Notes under the pieces: generated by a model
What the model saw: the letters and a program-made list of their open reading frames with translations, nothing else
What the model was told of the DNA's origin: nothing
Database searches by the model: none
Assembly (NCBI GenBank): GCA_964493695.1
Contig: CAZBPG010000008.1
Span: 3,740-67,739 of the forward strand
Direction of reading: 5' to 3'
DNA length: 64,000 nt
Source of the DNA: Bog-950 sp964493695
GTDB taxonomy: Bacteria; Bacteroidota; Bacteroidia; Chitinophagales; LD1
Shown: in pieces, positions 50,504-57,315 of the stretch
How positions within the stretch are numbered: the stretch's first letter is position 1
Layout: each line of letters opens with the position of its first letter
Translations under genes and position numbers: made by a program

Positions 50504-50545
50504 CAGAAGATTTGGTTTATTTTCACAAAACAAACAAACAATAAC

Positions 50546-50779
50546 ATGGCTTATATAAACGATAAAATGTTGCATCTACCGATACTTATTGAGCAGGATG
50601 AAGACGGAGTTTACATTGTTTCCTGCCCATCTTTTAAGGGTTGCCATAGCTACGGGAAAACGGTAGAGGAGGCTATGAGTAATATACGTGAGGTAATAGA
50701 TATGTGTATGGAAGAAACACCTGCCAAAGAGCTCAACCGCTTTATTGGTTTCCGCGAACTGGAAGTAAAAGTGGCATGA
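50546..50779 (+). CDS. HicB-like antitoxin (solitary)
   Basis: The 77-residue protein has the HicB partial RNase-H fold: LPILIEQDEDGVYIVSCPSF, KGCHSYGKTVEEAMSNIREV, IDMCMEETP. HicB proteins neutralise the HicA mRNA-cleaving toxin and may bind DNA. No HicA gene is adjacent, so it is orphaned, and there is no C-terminal DNA-binding extension. It lies between copies 2 and 3 of the nuoF 3' end. The frame from copy 2 is open into this gene, so a fusion protein starting upstream is possible, but the ATG at 50546 is the natural HicB start. Confidence 0.82.
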   Translation: MAYINDKMLHLPILIEQDEDGVYIVSCPSFKGCHSYGKTVEEAMSNIREVIDMCMEETPAKELNRFIGFRELEVKVA

Positions 50780-50794
50780 GTAATAAAATAAATA

Positions 50795-50865
50795 ACCACA
50801 AGCACTTTGAATACGAGCCTTGGGAGAAGGTGAAGTATTTAATGAAGGAAGAAGTGGTAGTAGTA
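50795..50865 (+). repeat. nuoF 3'-end repeat, copy 3
   Basis: Begins ACCACAAGCACTTTGAATAC and keeps the nuoF reading frame (HKHFEYEPWEKVKYLMKEE then VVVV and TAA). It is more diverged than copy 2 and is followed directly by the terminator, so it may be the original nuoF end. Confidence 0.88.
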
Positions 50866-50873
50866 TAAAAACC

Positions 50874-50908
50874 AAAAGCCCTCCCGGTTTAGCCGAGAGG
50901 GCTTTTTT
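50874..50908 (+). terminator. Intrinsic terminator of the nuoF region
   Basis: AAAAGCCCTCCCGG and CCGAGAGGGCTTTT form a stem followed by T residues (50903-50908). It lies 6 bp after the TAA of the third nuoF-end copy and would end transcription of nuoF and the modules. Confidence 0.85.
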
Positions 50909-50979
50909 GTTTGGCACAAGAAGCTTTGCTCATTTGCTTTGCTTCATTCTTGCGCCAGTTGAGGAATACAGAGAAAGAA

Positions 50980-51603
50980 TTAATTCACTCTTTTAAATTG
51001 ATACTTTTTGCTTGAACCTGTCTTAATAACTACAAGTTCATTGCCATCAAATTTTACAATGTCATATTGCTCGGGCTTACATAAAGCCATTTTATTGGCA
51101 ACTTTATCTGATGGCTCAAGCGTAATTGTTTTGTTATTCAAATGCCATGTACCATTGCATTTTTTCAGTGTACTTTCTATAAGATAATTGCCCCCTTCGG
51201 AAAAGGTAAAAGTTTCGGATTCAAAAATCCAAGTAGCGGAAAGATTAGCAAGATTAACTTCAGATTTATCTATCTTTTTTTCGACTGGTTTTTCTACTTT
51301 AGGTTGTTCTTCTTTAAGTTCAATGCCGGATGTTTTGGCACATTCGTTCAAAGCATTTTCTTTTATTCTTTTTAATTCGACCTCTAACTTTAAATTATAA
51401 TCTGACTTTTTAAACCCTGATGTGACTTTATCTTTAAAGCAAATGCCAATTGTTTCTTTTTGCTCTTGCTTGATTGGATATTTAGAGAGCATTGAAACCG
51501 CTTCATTAAATAAACTTTCAGCATCGGTTTTATTCCATTCGGCATTTTGACCCCATCCATCAATGGTGATTAAAATTCCGATTGCTGCTAAAATTTTTTT
51601 CAT
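50980..51603 (-). CDS. Secreted hypothetical protein, lipocalin-like C-terminal domain
   Basis: The 207-residue protein has a signal peptide (MKKILAAIGILITIDGWGQ), a helical region (about 25-90) and a Lys/Glu-rich linker (KEEQPKVEKPVEKKIDKSEV). A beta-rich domain (about 122-207) contains ATWIFESETFTFSEGGNYLI, CNGTWHLNNKTITLEPSD and FDGNELVVIKTGSSKKYQFK, the W-x-x-strand pattern of lipocalin-like proteins. It is probably periplasmic. No clear partner is nearby. Confidence 0.78.
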   Translation of the reverse strand: MKKILAAIGILITIDGWGQNAEWNKTDAESLFNEAVSMLSKYPIKQEQKETIGICFKDKVTSGFKKSDYNLKLEVELKRIKENALNECAKTSGIELKEEQPKVEKPVEKKIDKSEVNLANLSATWIFESETFTFSEGGNYLIESTLKKCNGTWHLNNKTITLEPSDKVANKMALCKPEQYDIVKFDGNELVVIKTGSSKKYQFKRVN

Positions 51604-51684
51604 TCTGTGAGTTTACTTTTTCGCCTACTCTATATCCCCTTTTCGGCTAACGGGTTAGTGTGTAAGGTAAAAATAACTTTCTTT

Positions 51685-51990
51685 CTAATCTTCCAAATTC
51701 TCCGCATACCGTTCAAACCCCTTCCGTGCTTTATGGCTCATGCCGCTGTAGTATTCATCTTCTTTGGTATCAAAGCTTTTTTTAAAAAACATCAGCAATA
51801 AAAAAAGAAGAGGTGTTGCCAGAAACAACACCTCTTCTAATGCCTGTTTTTCGGTGGGGGCATAGCCTGCTGAATACCGTGCACCCTTACCGATACTAAT
51901 TCCTAACATTCTTTCACTTTCCTCCACACAATAATCTACTCCCTTTTCAGTTTCCAAATTATACCAAACGTATAATTTATGGCTATTCAT
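51685..51990 (-). CDS. Small single-pass membrane protein, unknown
   Basis: I choose the ATG at 51990 (MNSHKLYVWYNLETEKGVDY), giving 101 residues; the longer frame to 52197 is antisense to the HTH-like gene. It has a soluble N-terminal part, one membrane helix (VLFLATPLLFLLLMFF, about 66-81) and a charged tail, KEDEYYSGMSHKARKGFERY. Its start overlaps the start of the divergent gene at 51979 by 12 bp, which would force mutual regulation. Family not recognised. Confidence 0.55.
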   Translation of the reverse strand: MNSHKLYVWYNLETEKGVDYCVEESERMLGISIGKGARYSAGYAPTEKQALEEVLFLATPLLFLLLMFFKKSFDTKEDEYYSGMSHKARKGFERYAENLED

Positions 51991-52356
51991 GTGCTGGAAA
52001 ACTATGTATCGGTTGAGGAGTATGCCCGCCTGTGCGGCAAAAAAAAGCGCGCCATTATGGACCGTATAAAGGCCGGTGGTGTTTTGGCAATAAAGGTAGA
52101 TGTGTATTACGCTATCAATACAGTTGCCTGTCCTCCCATTAAACATAACCATCGCTCGGCACAAAAAAGCAGGGGCGGTGCGCACGTAGCGCACCACGAG
52201 TTGCGTTGTGTAATCACGTGGTGTTGGGGCAAAAAGATTCGCTGTTACCCTTTCCTGCGCGCCATTATCAACGGAAAGCTCGAAGGCTGGCTGATTGGCG
52301 ATGAGGTTTTCGCTAAAGCAACAGACCTAGACGCCTTCCGGAAAAACCGCTCATAA
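51979..52356 (+). CDS. Hypothetical protein with excisionase-like helix-turn-helix
   Basis: The 125-residue protein has MAIHVLENYVSVEEYARLCG followed by KKKRAIMDRIKAGG, a pattern like the MerR/excisionase-type winged HTH (VSVxEYAxLxGxxxxxVxxxI). A second similar unit is near the C-terminus (YPFLRAIINGKLEGWLIGDE ... DAFRKN). The Cys/His-rich middle (CPPIKHNHRSAQKS ... AHHELRCVITWCWG) is unusual. It may be a DNA-binding regulator or an element-derived excisionase. It is divergent from, and overlaps, the membrane-protein start. A palindromic repeat array lies 60 bp downstream. Confidence 0.55.
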   Translation: MAIHVLENYVSVEEYARLCGKKKRAIMDRIKAGGVLAIKVDVYYAINTVACPPIKHNHRSAQKSRGGAHVAHHELRCVITWCWGKKIRCYPFLRAIINGKLEGWLIGDEVFAKATDLDAFRKNRS

Positions 52357-52414
52357 CCCCATTCTCTTTTCTTTTATTGCCCCCGTAACTTCCGCTACAG
52401 CTATTTTCGGAAAG

Positions 52415-52620
52415 CAATCGTTATCGCTTGTCAAATGCTAACGTTTACTAAATGGTAAGCGTAAACGACTGTCAAACGATAACGTTTGGAGAAAAGCAAA
52501 CGTTATCGCTTGACAATCGGTAACGTTCTGAAATTGGCAAACGTTGTCGCTTGACAACCGCCAACGGTTTATATATTCCATGCGTTACCTTTTGACAACC
52601 GTTTTCGTTTGCCAACCGGA
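52415..52620. repeat. Degenerate 41-bp tandem array of AACGTTA/TAACGTT palindromes
   Basis: A GTCAA/GACAA core occurs at 52431, 52472, 52513, 52554 and 52595, exactly every 41 bp. In unit 3 AACGTTA-TCGCTTGACAATCGG-TAACGTT is a perfect 7-bp inverted repeat. Unit 4 has AACGTTG with CAACGGTT, so A/T to G/C changes in both arms keep the pairing. 41 is not a multiple of three and no frame is open, so it is non-coding. The remaining intergenic DNA to 52881 shows a short open stretch ending LIACAKE (about 52705-52780, minus) that may be a gene relic. Confidence 0.7.
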
Positions 52621-52828
52621 AAGCATCATTAAATTGGTCAAAATGTGGTTCGGAACTTTACGAACGCCATTTGAACGAATATAAGGCGCTTCCCAATCTG
52701 GTTATTGCGGCTATTCTTTCGCGCAGGCAATCAAATCTTCTTCATCGAAAGCGTGGGACAATTGAAAGAGTCGGGAATGTTTCCCGTCTTTTGTAATCTG
52801 CTCTCTTCTGCTGTATCTACTTTAAAAT

Positions 52829-52865
52829 AAAGCTGCCATTGCTTACAGCGATGGCAGCTTTTTAA
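52829..52865. terminator. Intrinsic terminator, bidirectional
   Basis: AAAGCTGCCAT (52829-52839) and ATGGCAGCTTT (52851-52861) form a perfect 11-bp stem with T residues on both sides. It lies 21 bp downstream of the minus-strand membrane gene ending at 52882. Confidence 0.8.
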
Positions 52866-52881
52866 AACAACAGCAACGCGC

Positions 52882-53289
52882 TTAACTTATCTTGCTCATA
52901 ACAAAAGCAATTACGGCTCCCATTATAGCACCAAAACAGGTGTTGGCCACAACATCAACCGCCAAACCCATAGGGCTGTATAGGTTCATGCTTGCCCAAA
53001 AGAAAAGGTCCATTCCCCCCATTACCAGGAAGAAGGTAAGCCCTCCCCAAATGGCGCCCTGCACCAAATCGGCAATGCCCATTTTATTAAAAAGCACCGC
53101 CAGCAATACGCACCACATTAAGTTACCGATGGCAATGCCCACCATGTTAGGCGGGTCAATCATCAGGCCTTCGTAAACGGTCATGTTGGCTTTGTAAAAG
53201 CCCGAGAGCAACATACCGAAGATAACCCATCCTAAAAAGAATGCTACTACACCTCCTACTACCGAACCGATCATTACTTTTTTGTTCAT
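52882..53289 (-). CDS. Four-helix integral membrane protein, unknown
   Basis: The 135-residue protein starts MNKKVMIGSVVGGVVAFFLG and has four hydrophobic helices (about 6-30, 50-66, 76-98, 108-132) with conserved-looking Asn/Pro in MIDPPNMVGIAIGNLMW. It resembles small DUF1761-like or unnamed Bacteroidota membrane proteins. It is a monocistronic gene with its own terminator. Function unknown. Confidence 0.78.
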   Translation of the reverse strand: MNKKVMIGSVVGGVVAFFLGWVIFGMLLSGFYKANMTVYEGLMIDPPNMVGIAIGNLMWCVLLAVLFNKMGIADLVQGAIWGGLTFFLVMGGMDLFFWASMNLYSPMGLAVDVVANTCFGAIMGAVIAFVMSKIS

Positions 53290-53382
53290 AGTTTTAAGTT
53301 TTAGTGGTTAGTTAATGGAACTAAGGTAAGCGGTCTGCGCGTTTAACAATGCACAGGGGTGCATAACCAACAGGGGCTTTGT

Positions 53383-54003
53383 CTATATATAAGGACTTAC
53401 CAAATCGCTGATAAGCAGGTAACAGCCGTTTTGGTAGCTTTTTAACTCGCTTTTCTTCACCCAGCGCACTTCTTCAATGCCTTCCTCGGCCTGCGGAACA
53501 AGTTTAAACTGGTTAGGTTTTGCCCGCATTTCGTACCAGGAAGTTTCTTTCAGGCTCTTTTTCCCTTTCAGGGTGTAGGCATGGTAGGTGTAAACGGGAG
53601 TATCCAAAACGCTTTCAATCAGCACACCGGTTTCTTCTTCCACTTCGCGGGCGGCCCCTTCTATTATACTTTCGTCAGCCTCAATCTTTCCTTTGGGCAA
53701 ATCCCACTTGCCCCTGCGGTGAATCAGGAGCAGTTCATCGTTTTCGTTAAACACAATTCCGCCACCGGCTATCACCATTTTTATGTGCTCCCTAAAATTG
53801 CGCAGCACTTTATCGGGGCTTTCGGTAATCACCAGAATGTTGCCGTTGGTGGTGCCGTCAAACAGGGTTTCGGTAGTGCTGAAAAATTTATCGGTTTCCT
53901 TTTTATCGGTGAGAATGGTGATGAAATTTTTGTTCATTTGCGCCCGGTCGCTGGTAAGCAGCACAAACGAATCATTGAAATAAATTTTATAATCTCTAAC
54001 CAT
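53383..54003 (-). CDS. Nudix hydrolase
   Basis: The 206-residue protein has a complete Nudix box from Gly105 to Val127 (GKIEADESIIEGAAREVEEE then TGV), the GX5EX7REUXEEXGU pattern that binds Mg2+ and cleaves nucleoside diphosphates linked to another moiety. The N-terminal about 70 residues (MVRDYKIYFNDSFVLLTS) are an extra domain seen in Bacteroidota members. The substrate is not predictable. It is divergent from pyrE with only 3 bp between the two ATG codons. Confidence 0.93.
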   Translation of the reverse strand: MVRDYKIYFNDSFVLLTSDRAQMNKNFITILTDKKETDKFFSTTETLFDGTTNGNILVITESPDKVLRNFREHIKMVIAGGGIVFNENDELLLIHRRGKWDLPKGKIEADESIIEGAAREVEEETGVLIESVLDTPVYTYHAYTLKGKKSLKETSWYEMRAKPNQFKLVPQAEEGIEEVRWVKKSELKSYQNGCYLLISDLVSPYI

Positions 54004-54006
54004 AAT

Positions 54007-54648
54007 ATGATTTATAATAACGTAACAGCGCGCGAAGTTGCAGAGTATCTTTTGGAAATTAAAGCCGTGGTGCTGAAACCCGATGAGCCTTTTACCTGGG
54101 CCAGCGGATTAAAGAGTCCTATTTACTGCGATAACCGCAAAACACTTTCGTACACTAAAGTGCGAACTTATCTTAAAACTGCATTTACCGATATTATTGC
54201 CGAGGAGTTTGAAAAATGCGAAGTAATAGCCGGTGTGGCTACTGCCGGTATACCTCACGGGGTTTTAGTAGCCGATGTGCTGAACAAACCTTTTGTATAT
54301 GTGCGCGACAAACCCAAAGCACACGGCATGGAAAACCTGATTGAAGGAAAACTGGAGAAAGGACAGAAAGTAGTATTGATTGAAGATTTAATTTCCACCG
54401 GTGGCAGTTCGCTGAAAGCACTAGATGCTTTACGCGCAGCAGGAGCAGAGGTGCTCGGGCTGGGAGCTATTTTTACTTATGGTTTCGATAAAGCAGAAAA
54501 AGCATTTAAAGAAGCGAAGTGCCCGTTCTTTACCCTGTCCGATTACCCTACTTTGCTCGAAGTAGCTTTAAAGCAGGACTACATTAGGAAAGAAGAAAAA
54601 GAAACGTTGCTGAACTGGTACCAAAATCCGGAAGGCTGGAAAAAGTGA
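54007..54648 (+). CDS. pyrE: Orotate phosphoribosyltransferase
   Basis: PyrE converts orotate and PRPP to OMP in UMP synthesis. The 213-residue product starts MIYNNVTAREVAEYLLEIKA, has the FTWASGLKSPIYCDNRKTLS N-terminal region, the lysine/arginine loop YVRDKPKAHG, and the PRPP-binding motif VVLIEDLISTGGSS (about 119-132). I take the ATG at 54007; longer frames run antisense through the Nudix gene. It converges with pyrB, with a 36-bp gap carrying a GTCACGCTGAGCGTAGTCGA dispersed-repeat sequence. Confidence 0.96.
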   Translation: MIYNNVTAREVAEYLLEIKAVVLKPDEPFTWASGLKSPIYCDNRKTLSYTKVRTYLKTAFTDIIAEEFEKCEVIAGVATAGIPHGVLVADVLNKPFVYVRDKPKAHGMENLIEGKLEKGQKVVLIEDLISTGGSSLKALDALRAAGAEVLGLGAIFTYGFDKAEKAFKEAKCPFFTLSDYPTLLEVALKQDYIRKEEKETLLNWYQNPEGWKK

Positions 54649-54684
54649 TTAAAGAGTAATGTCACGCTGAGCGTAGTCGAAGCG

Positions 54685-55608
54685 TTATGCTCGTCCCGCT
54701 AAAAGATACAACACCGCCATTCGTATAGCCACTCCGTTTTCCACCTGTTGAAGAATCAACGATTGTTTTGAATCCGCCACATCGCTGTTCAACTCCACCC
54801 CACGATTGATAGGGCCTGGGTGCATGATGGTAATATCCTTATTAATAGAGTCGAGCAGATTTTTGTTTACTCCGTAAAAGAGCGAATACTCGCGCAGCGA
54901 TGGAATGAATTTGATGTCCATTCTCTCTAACTGTATCCGCAGCACGTTGGCTACATCGCACCACTCTAAAGCTTTCTTCAGGTTAGGCTCGTAAGTAACT
55001 CCCAACTCTTCTATATACTTAGGTATAAGTGTTGGCGGTCCGCACACCTTCACCTTAGCGCCCATCTTCAGCATTAAAGGAATATCGGAGCCGGCCACCC
55101 TCGAATGTTTGATGTCGCCAATAATCAGGTAGTTCAGTCCTTTCAGCGTTTTAAATTTCTCGCGCACCGAATAACCGTCTAATAAACCCTGTGTAGGATG
55201 TTCATGCGTGCCGTCTCCGGCATTAACAATGTTGGCCGAAATATTTTCGGCAAGAAAGTTGGCGGCACCCGAACTGTAGTGGCGCATCACAATCATATCT
55301 ACTTTCATCGCCAGAATATTGCGCACCGTATCTAAAAGTGTTTCCCCTTTCTTAACCGATGAACCGGAGGCCGAGAAGTTAATGGTATCGGCACTCAGTC
55401 TTTTTTCTGCTAATTCAAATGATATTCTTGTGCGGGTAGAATCTTCGAAAAACAAATTGGCAATGGTAATGTCGCGGAGAGAAGGAACTTTCTTTATAGG
55501 TCGTTGAAGGATGTCTTTGAAGTTATCGGCTGTTTGAAAAATGAGTTCAATGTCCTGCTTAGTTAGATACTTTAAACCGATAAGGTGCTTTTGACTAAGT
55601 GCGCTCAT
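54685..55608 (-). CDS. pyrB: Aspartate carbamoyltransferase, catalytic chain
   Basis: PyrB condenses carbamoyl phosphate with aspartate, the committed step of pyrimidine synthesis. The 307-residue product has the carbamoyl-phosphate motif FFEDSTRTRISFELAEKRL, the ALAMK-region MRHYSSGAANFLAE, and HPTQGLLDGYSVREKFK; the C-terminal HPGPINRGVEL motif binds aspartate. No pyrI regulatory chain is in the window. It lies downstream of pyrR, as in many pyr operons, but a four-helix-bundle gene sits between the two. Confidence 0.96.
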   Translation of the reverse strand: MSALSQKHLIGLKYLTKQDIELIFQTADNFKDILQRPIKKVPSLRDITIANLFFEDSTRTRISFELAEKRLSADTINFSASGSSVKKGETLLDTVRNILAMKVDMIVMRHYSSGAANFLAENISANIVNAGDGTHEHPTQGLLDGYSVREKFKTLKGLNYLIIGDIKHSRVAGSDIPLMLKMGAKVKVCGPPTLIPKYIEELGVTYEPNLKKALEWCDVANVLRIQLERMDIKFIPSLREYSLFYGVNKNLLDSINKDITIMHPGPINRGVELNSDVADSKQSLILQQVENGVAIRMAVLYLLAGRA

Positions 55609-55620
55609 TCTTTCTTTATA

Positions 55621-55650
55621 GTTAACGGCTAACAGACAACGGCTAACGGT
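55621..55650. repeat. Micro-repeat flanking the four-helix-bundle gene, left
   Basis: GTTAACGGCTAACAGACAAC then GGCTAACGGTTC. It is roughly the inverted counterpart of the right flank at 56030-56060 (CAACTGTTGTCTGTTGTCCG then TTAGCTGTTAAC). Together they bracket the 55651-56007 gene. Confidence 0.6.
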
Positions 55651-56007
55651 TCAATCACCGATTGAGTTTCGTAGCTTATTGACCATTTTAAATATTGTTT
55701 CGGTTGTTGAATAATGTTTATCAAAATCTTCTTGGTTTATGTATTTCCTCTTATCAGCATGATGCAGGCAAGCGATAACCTCTGCACAGGAACGTGAAGC
55801 GTATGACAGAAACCTTCTGTACTCAGCGGGCGATTGCCCGATAGCTCCTTCACTTATATTCAGTGATATGGAATCTGCCGCTCTTTTCATTTGTGAAGTA
55901 AGGCCGAACATTTCTTCTTTTGGGAATTTCCGTGTTAGTAAATGAACATCGTTTGCAAAATCTACTGCCAGTTGCCATACATTTAATTTTTCAAACTTAA
56001 ATCCCAT
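55651..56007 (-). CDS. Four-helix-bundle protein, S23/23S-rRNA-IVS family
   Basis: The 118-residue protein begins MGFKFEKLNVWQLAVDFAND and has MKRAADSISLNISEGAIGQS and EYRRFLSYASRSCAEVIACL, the hallmarks of the S23 (intervening sequence protein) family, which folds as a pentameric four-helix bundle. The family was first seen inside 23S rRNA intervening sequences and is widespread as stand-alone chromosomal genes; its function is unsettled. Here it lies between pyrR and pyrB in the same direction, flanked by inverted micro-repeats, which suggests insertion into a pyr operon. Confidence 0.92.
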   Translation of the reverse strand: MGFKFEKLNVWQLAVDFANDVHLLTRKFPKEEMFGLTSQMKRAADSISLNISEGAIGQSPAEYRRFLSYASRSCAEVIACLHHADKRKYINQEDFDKHYSTTETIFKMVNKLRNSIGD

Positions 56008-56029
56008 GTTGCTCTTGTATTCTGTATTT

Positions 56030-56060
56030 CAACTGTTGTCTGTTGTCCGTTAGCTGTTAA
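56030..56060. repeat. Micro-repeat flanking the four-helix-bundle gene, right
   Basis: CAACTGTTGTCTGTTGTCCG then TTAGCTGTTAA, ending on the pyrR stop codon (TTA at 56057-56059 on the plus strand). See the left partner at 55621-55650. Confidence 0.6.
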
Positions 56061-56599
56061 CTCTCCGCAATTATCCATACTTTATCTGCTCCGTCCGTCT
56101 CTTTCCATTCTACTTTTACCTTTTCTGCAGCAATAGAATCCACTACTTTTCCTACATATTTTGCCTGTATAGGCAGGTGGCGCTGTAGTCTTCTGTCAAT
56201 AAGTACTAACAATTCTACATCGGCAGGTCGCCCGTAAGCCAGCATGGCATCGAGTGCCGACCGGATGGTGCGACCGGTGTAAAGCACATCATCAATGAGG
56301 ATAATATTTTTTCCTTCCAGCGAAAATTCAATATCAGTTTCATCGGCAATCATCGGCTTATCTTTCAACCGGATATCATCGCGGTGAAAAGTGATGTCTA
56401 ACTTCCCGTAATCAATATTCTTTTTCTTCAAAATTTCGCTGACTCTCCTATGAATTCTGTCAGCTAAAAACACTCCGCGCGGCTGCACACCAATGATAAC
56501 AGAGTTGGAAAAATCTTTATGCTGTTCGATTAACTGATGACAAAGACGGGTGATAGTGAGGGTAAGTTTTTTGCTGTCGAGTAGAATGCGTGGCTGCAT
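56057..56599 (-). CDS. pyrR: PyrR-type regulator / uracil phosphoribosyltransferase
   Basis: The 180-residue product, from the ATG at 56599 (MQPRILLDSKKLTLTITRLC), has the PRTase fold with IIGVQPRGVFLADRIHRRV and the PRPP motif NIILIDDVLYTGRTIRSALD, followed by RPADVELLVLIDRRLQRHLP, as in PyrR. PyrR senses UMP and can attenuate pyr mRNA, and has some uracil PRTase activity. Longer starts (to 56674) add a non-conserved, Lys-rich leader. It is first in the pyrR-(S23 gene)-pyrB order. I see no clear PyrR anti-attenuator in the short leader. Confidence 0.92.
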   Translation of the reverse strand: MQPRILLDSKKLTLTITRLCHQLIEQHKDFSNSVIIGVQPRGVFLADRIHRRVSEILKKKNIDYGKLDITFHRDDIRLKDKPMIADETDIEFSLEGKNIILIDDVLYTGRTIRSALDAMLAYGRPADVELLVLIDRRLQRHLPIQAKYVGKVVDSIAAEKVKVEWKETDGADKVWIIAES

Positions 56600-56726
56600 C
56601 GTAGATTGGTTGTGCGAATATAGATTTTTTTGCGTAACCGGAGTTTTGCGCGGTACGAAAAACATTTTTTTCATTTTTCATAGGGAAATGTGAGGATAAG
56701 TGTGCATAACTTATAGAGGGGAATCT

Positions 56727-56756
56727 TTTGAAGGATGCATTTCGTTTTTACTTTTC
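56727..56756 (+). promoter_or_regulatory. Candidate promoter of the SWIB gene
   Basis: TTTG (56727-56730), 18 bp, TACTTTTC (56749-56756): a good TTTG/TAnnTTTG match with one mismatch. The predicted leader to ATG 56779 is about 20 nt. Confidence 0.6.
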
Positions 56757-56778
56757 GGTCACAAAACCAAATTTAATT

Positions 56779-57105
56779 ATGGCAACAAAAAAGAAAGCTG
56801 CTAAAAAAGCAGCACCAAAAAAGGCGGCTAAGAAAGCAGCGCCAAAAGCTAAGCGTAAACCAAACGCGGCATTTATGAAAGCCCTAACTCCAAGCGCAGC
56901 TTTAGCAGCGGTTGTAGGAAGCAAACCACTACCTCGTACCGAGATAGTAAAACAACTTTGGGTTTACATCAAGAAGAACAAACTTCAAGATGCAAAAGAA
57001 AGACGCAACATCAACGCAGATGCGAATCTGTTGAAGGTGTTCGGTGGAAAGAAGCAAGTGAGCATGTTCGAATTAGCAAAACTAATCGGCAAGCACGTAT
57101 CGTAG
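56779..57105 (+). CDS. SWIB/MDM2-domain protein with histone-H1-like lysine tail
   Basis: The 108-residue protein starts MATKKKAAKKAAPKKAAKKA, a Lys/Ala-rich histone-H1-like tail (about 1-25). A SWIB domain follows (about 30-105): MKALTPSAALAAVVGSKPLP, TEIVKQLWVYIKKNKLQDA, INADANLLKVFGGKKQVSMF. Bacterial SWIB proteins occur in Chlamydia and Bacteroidota and are thought to bind DNA and affect chromatin or transcription. I use the ATG at 56779; an upstream in-frame TTG at 56728 would begin inside the promoter. A strong terminator follows (57149-57182). Confidence 0.93.
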   Translation: MATKKKAAKKAAPKKAAKKAAPKAKRKPNAAFMKALTPSAALAAVVGSKPLPRTEIVKQLWVYIKKNKLQDAKERRNINADANLLKVFGGKKQVSMFELAKLIGKHVS

Positions 57106-57148
57106 TTTCTTTCTGAAAACAAAAGAGCAATCTTTTGTTTGAAAAAAT

Positions 57149-57182
57149 TGCCTGTCTGTTTACAGACGGGCATTTTTTTTTG
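57149..57182 (+). terminator. Intrinsic terminator of the SWIB gene
   Basis: TGCCTGTCTG and CAGACGGGCA pair (one G-U) around TTTA and are followed by ten T. It lies 43 bp after the SWIB stop. Confidence 0.85.
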
Positions 57183-57315
57183 GAGAAGAGTTCCCTACTT
57201 CCGTTAAAATCCTTTTGAAGAAGTTGCTAAATTACTTTGTAACAGAAAAGAAAGAACCAAAACTGCAGCAAAACAGGCAGTAAATAAATGATAGAGAAAC
57301 TTCATCGTAGTAAAG

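Noticed and set aside
52700..52800. Minus-strand stretch ending LFQLSHAFDEEDLIACAKE as a gene
   Set aside because: No start codon and an upstream stop; at best a short relic.
54660..54684. GTCACGCTGAGCGTAGTCGA between pyrE and pyrB as a terminator
   Set aside because: It is a common dispersed sequence type with no T tract after a stem; the role is unclear.
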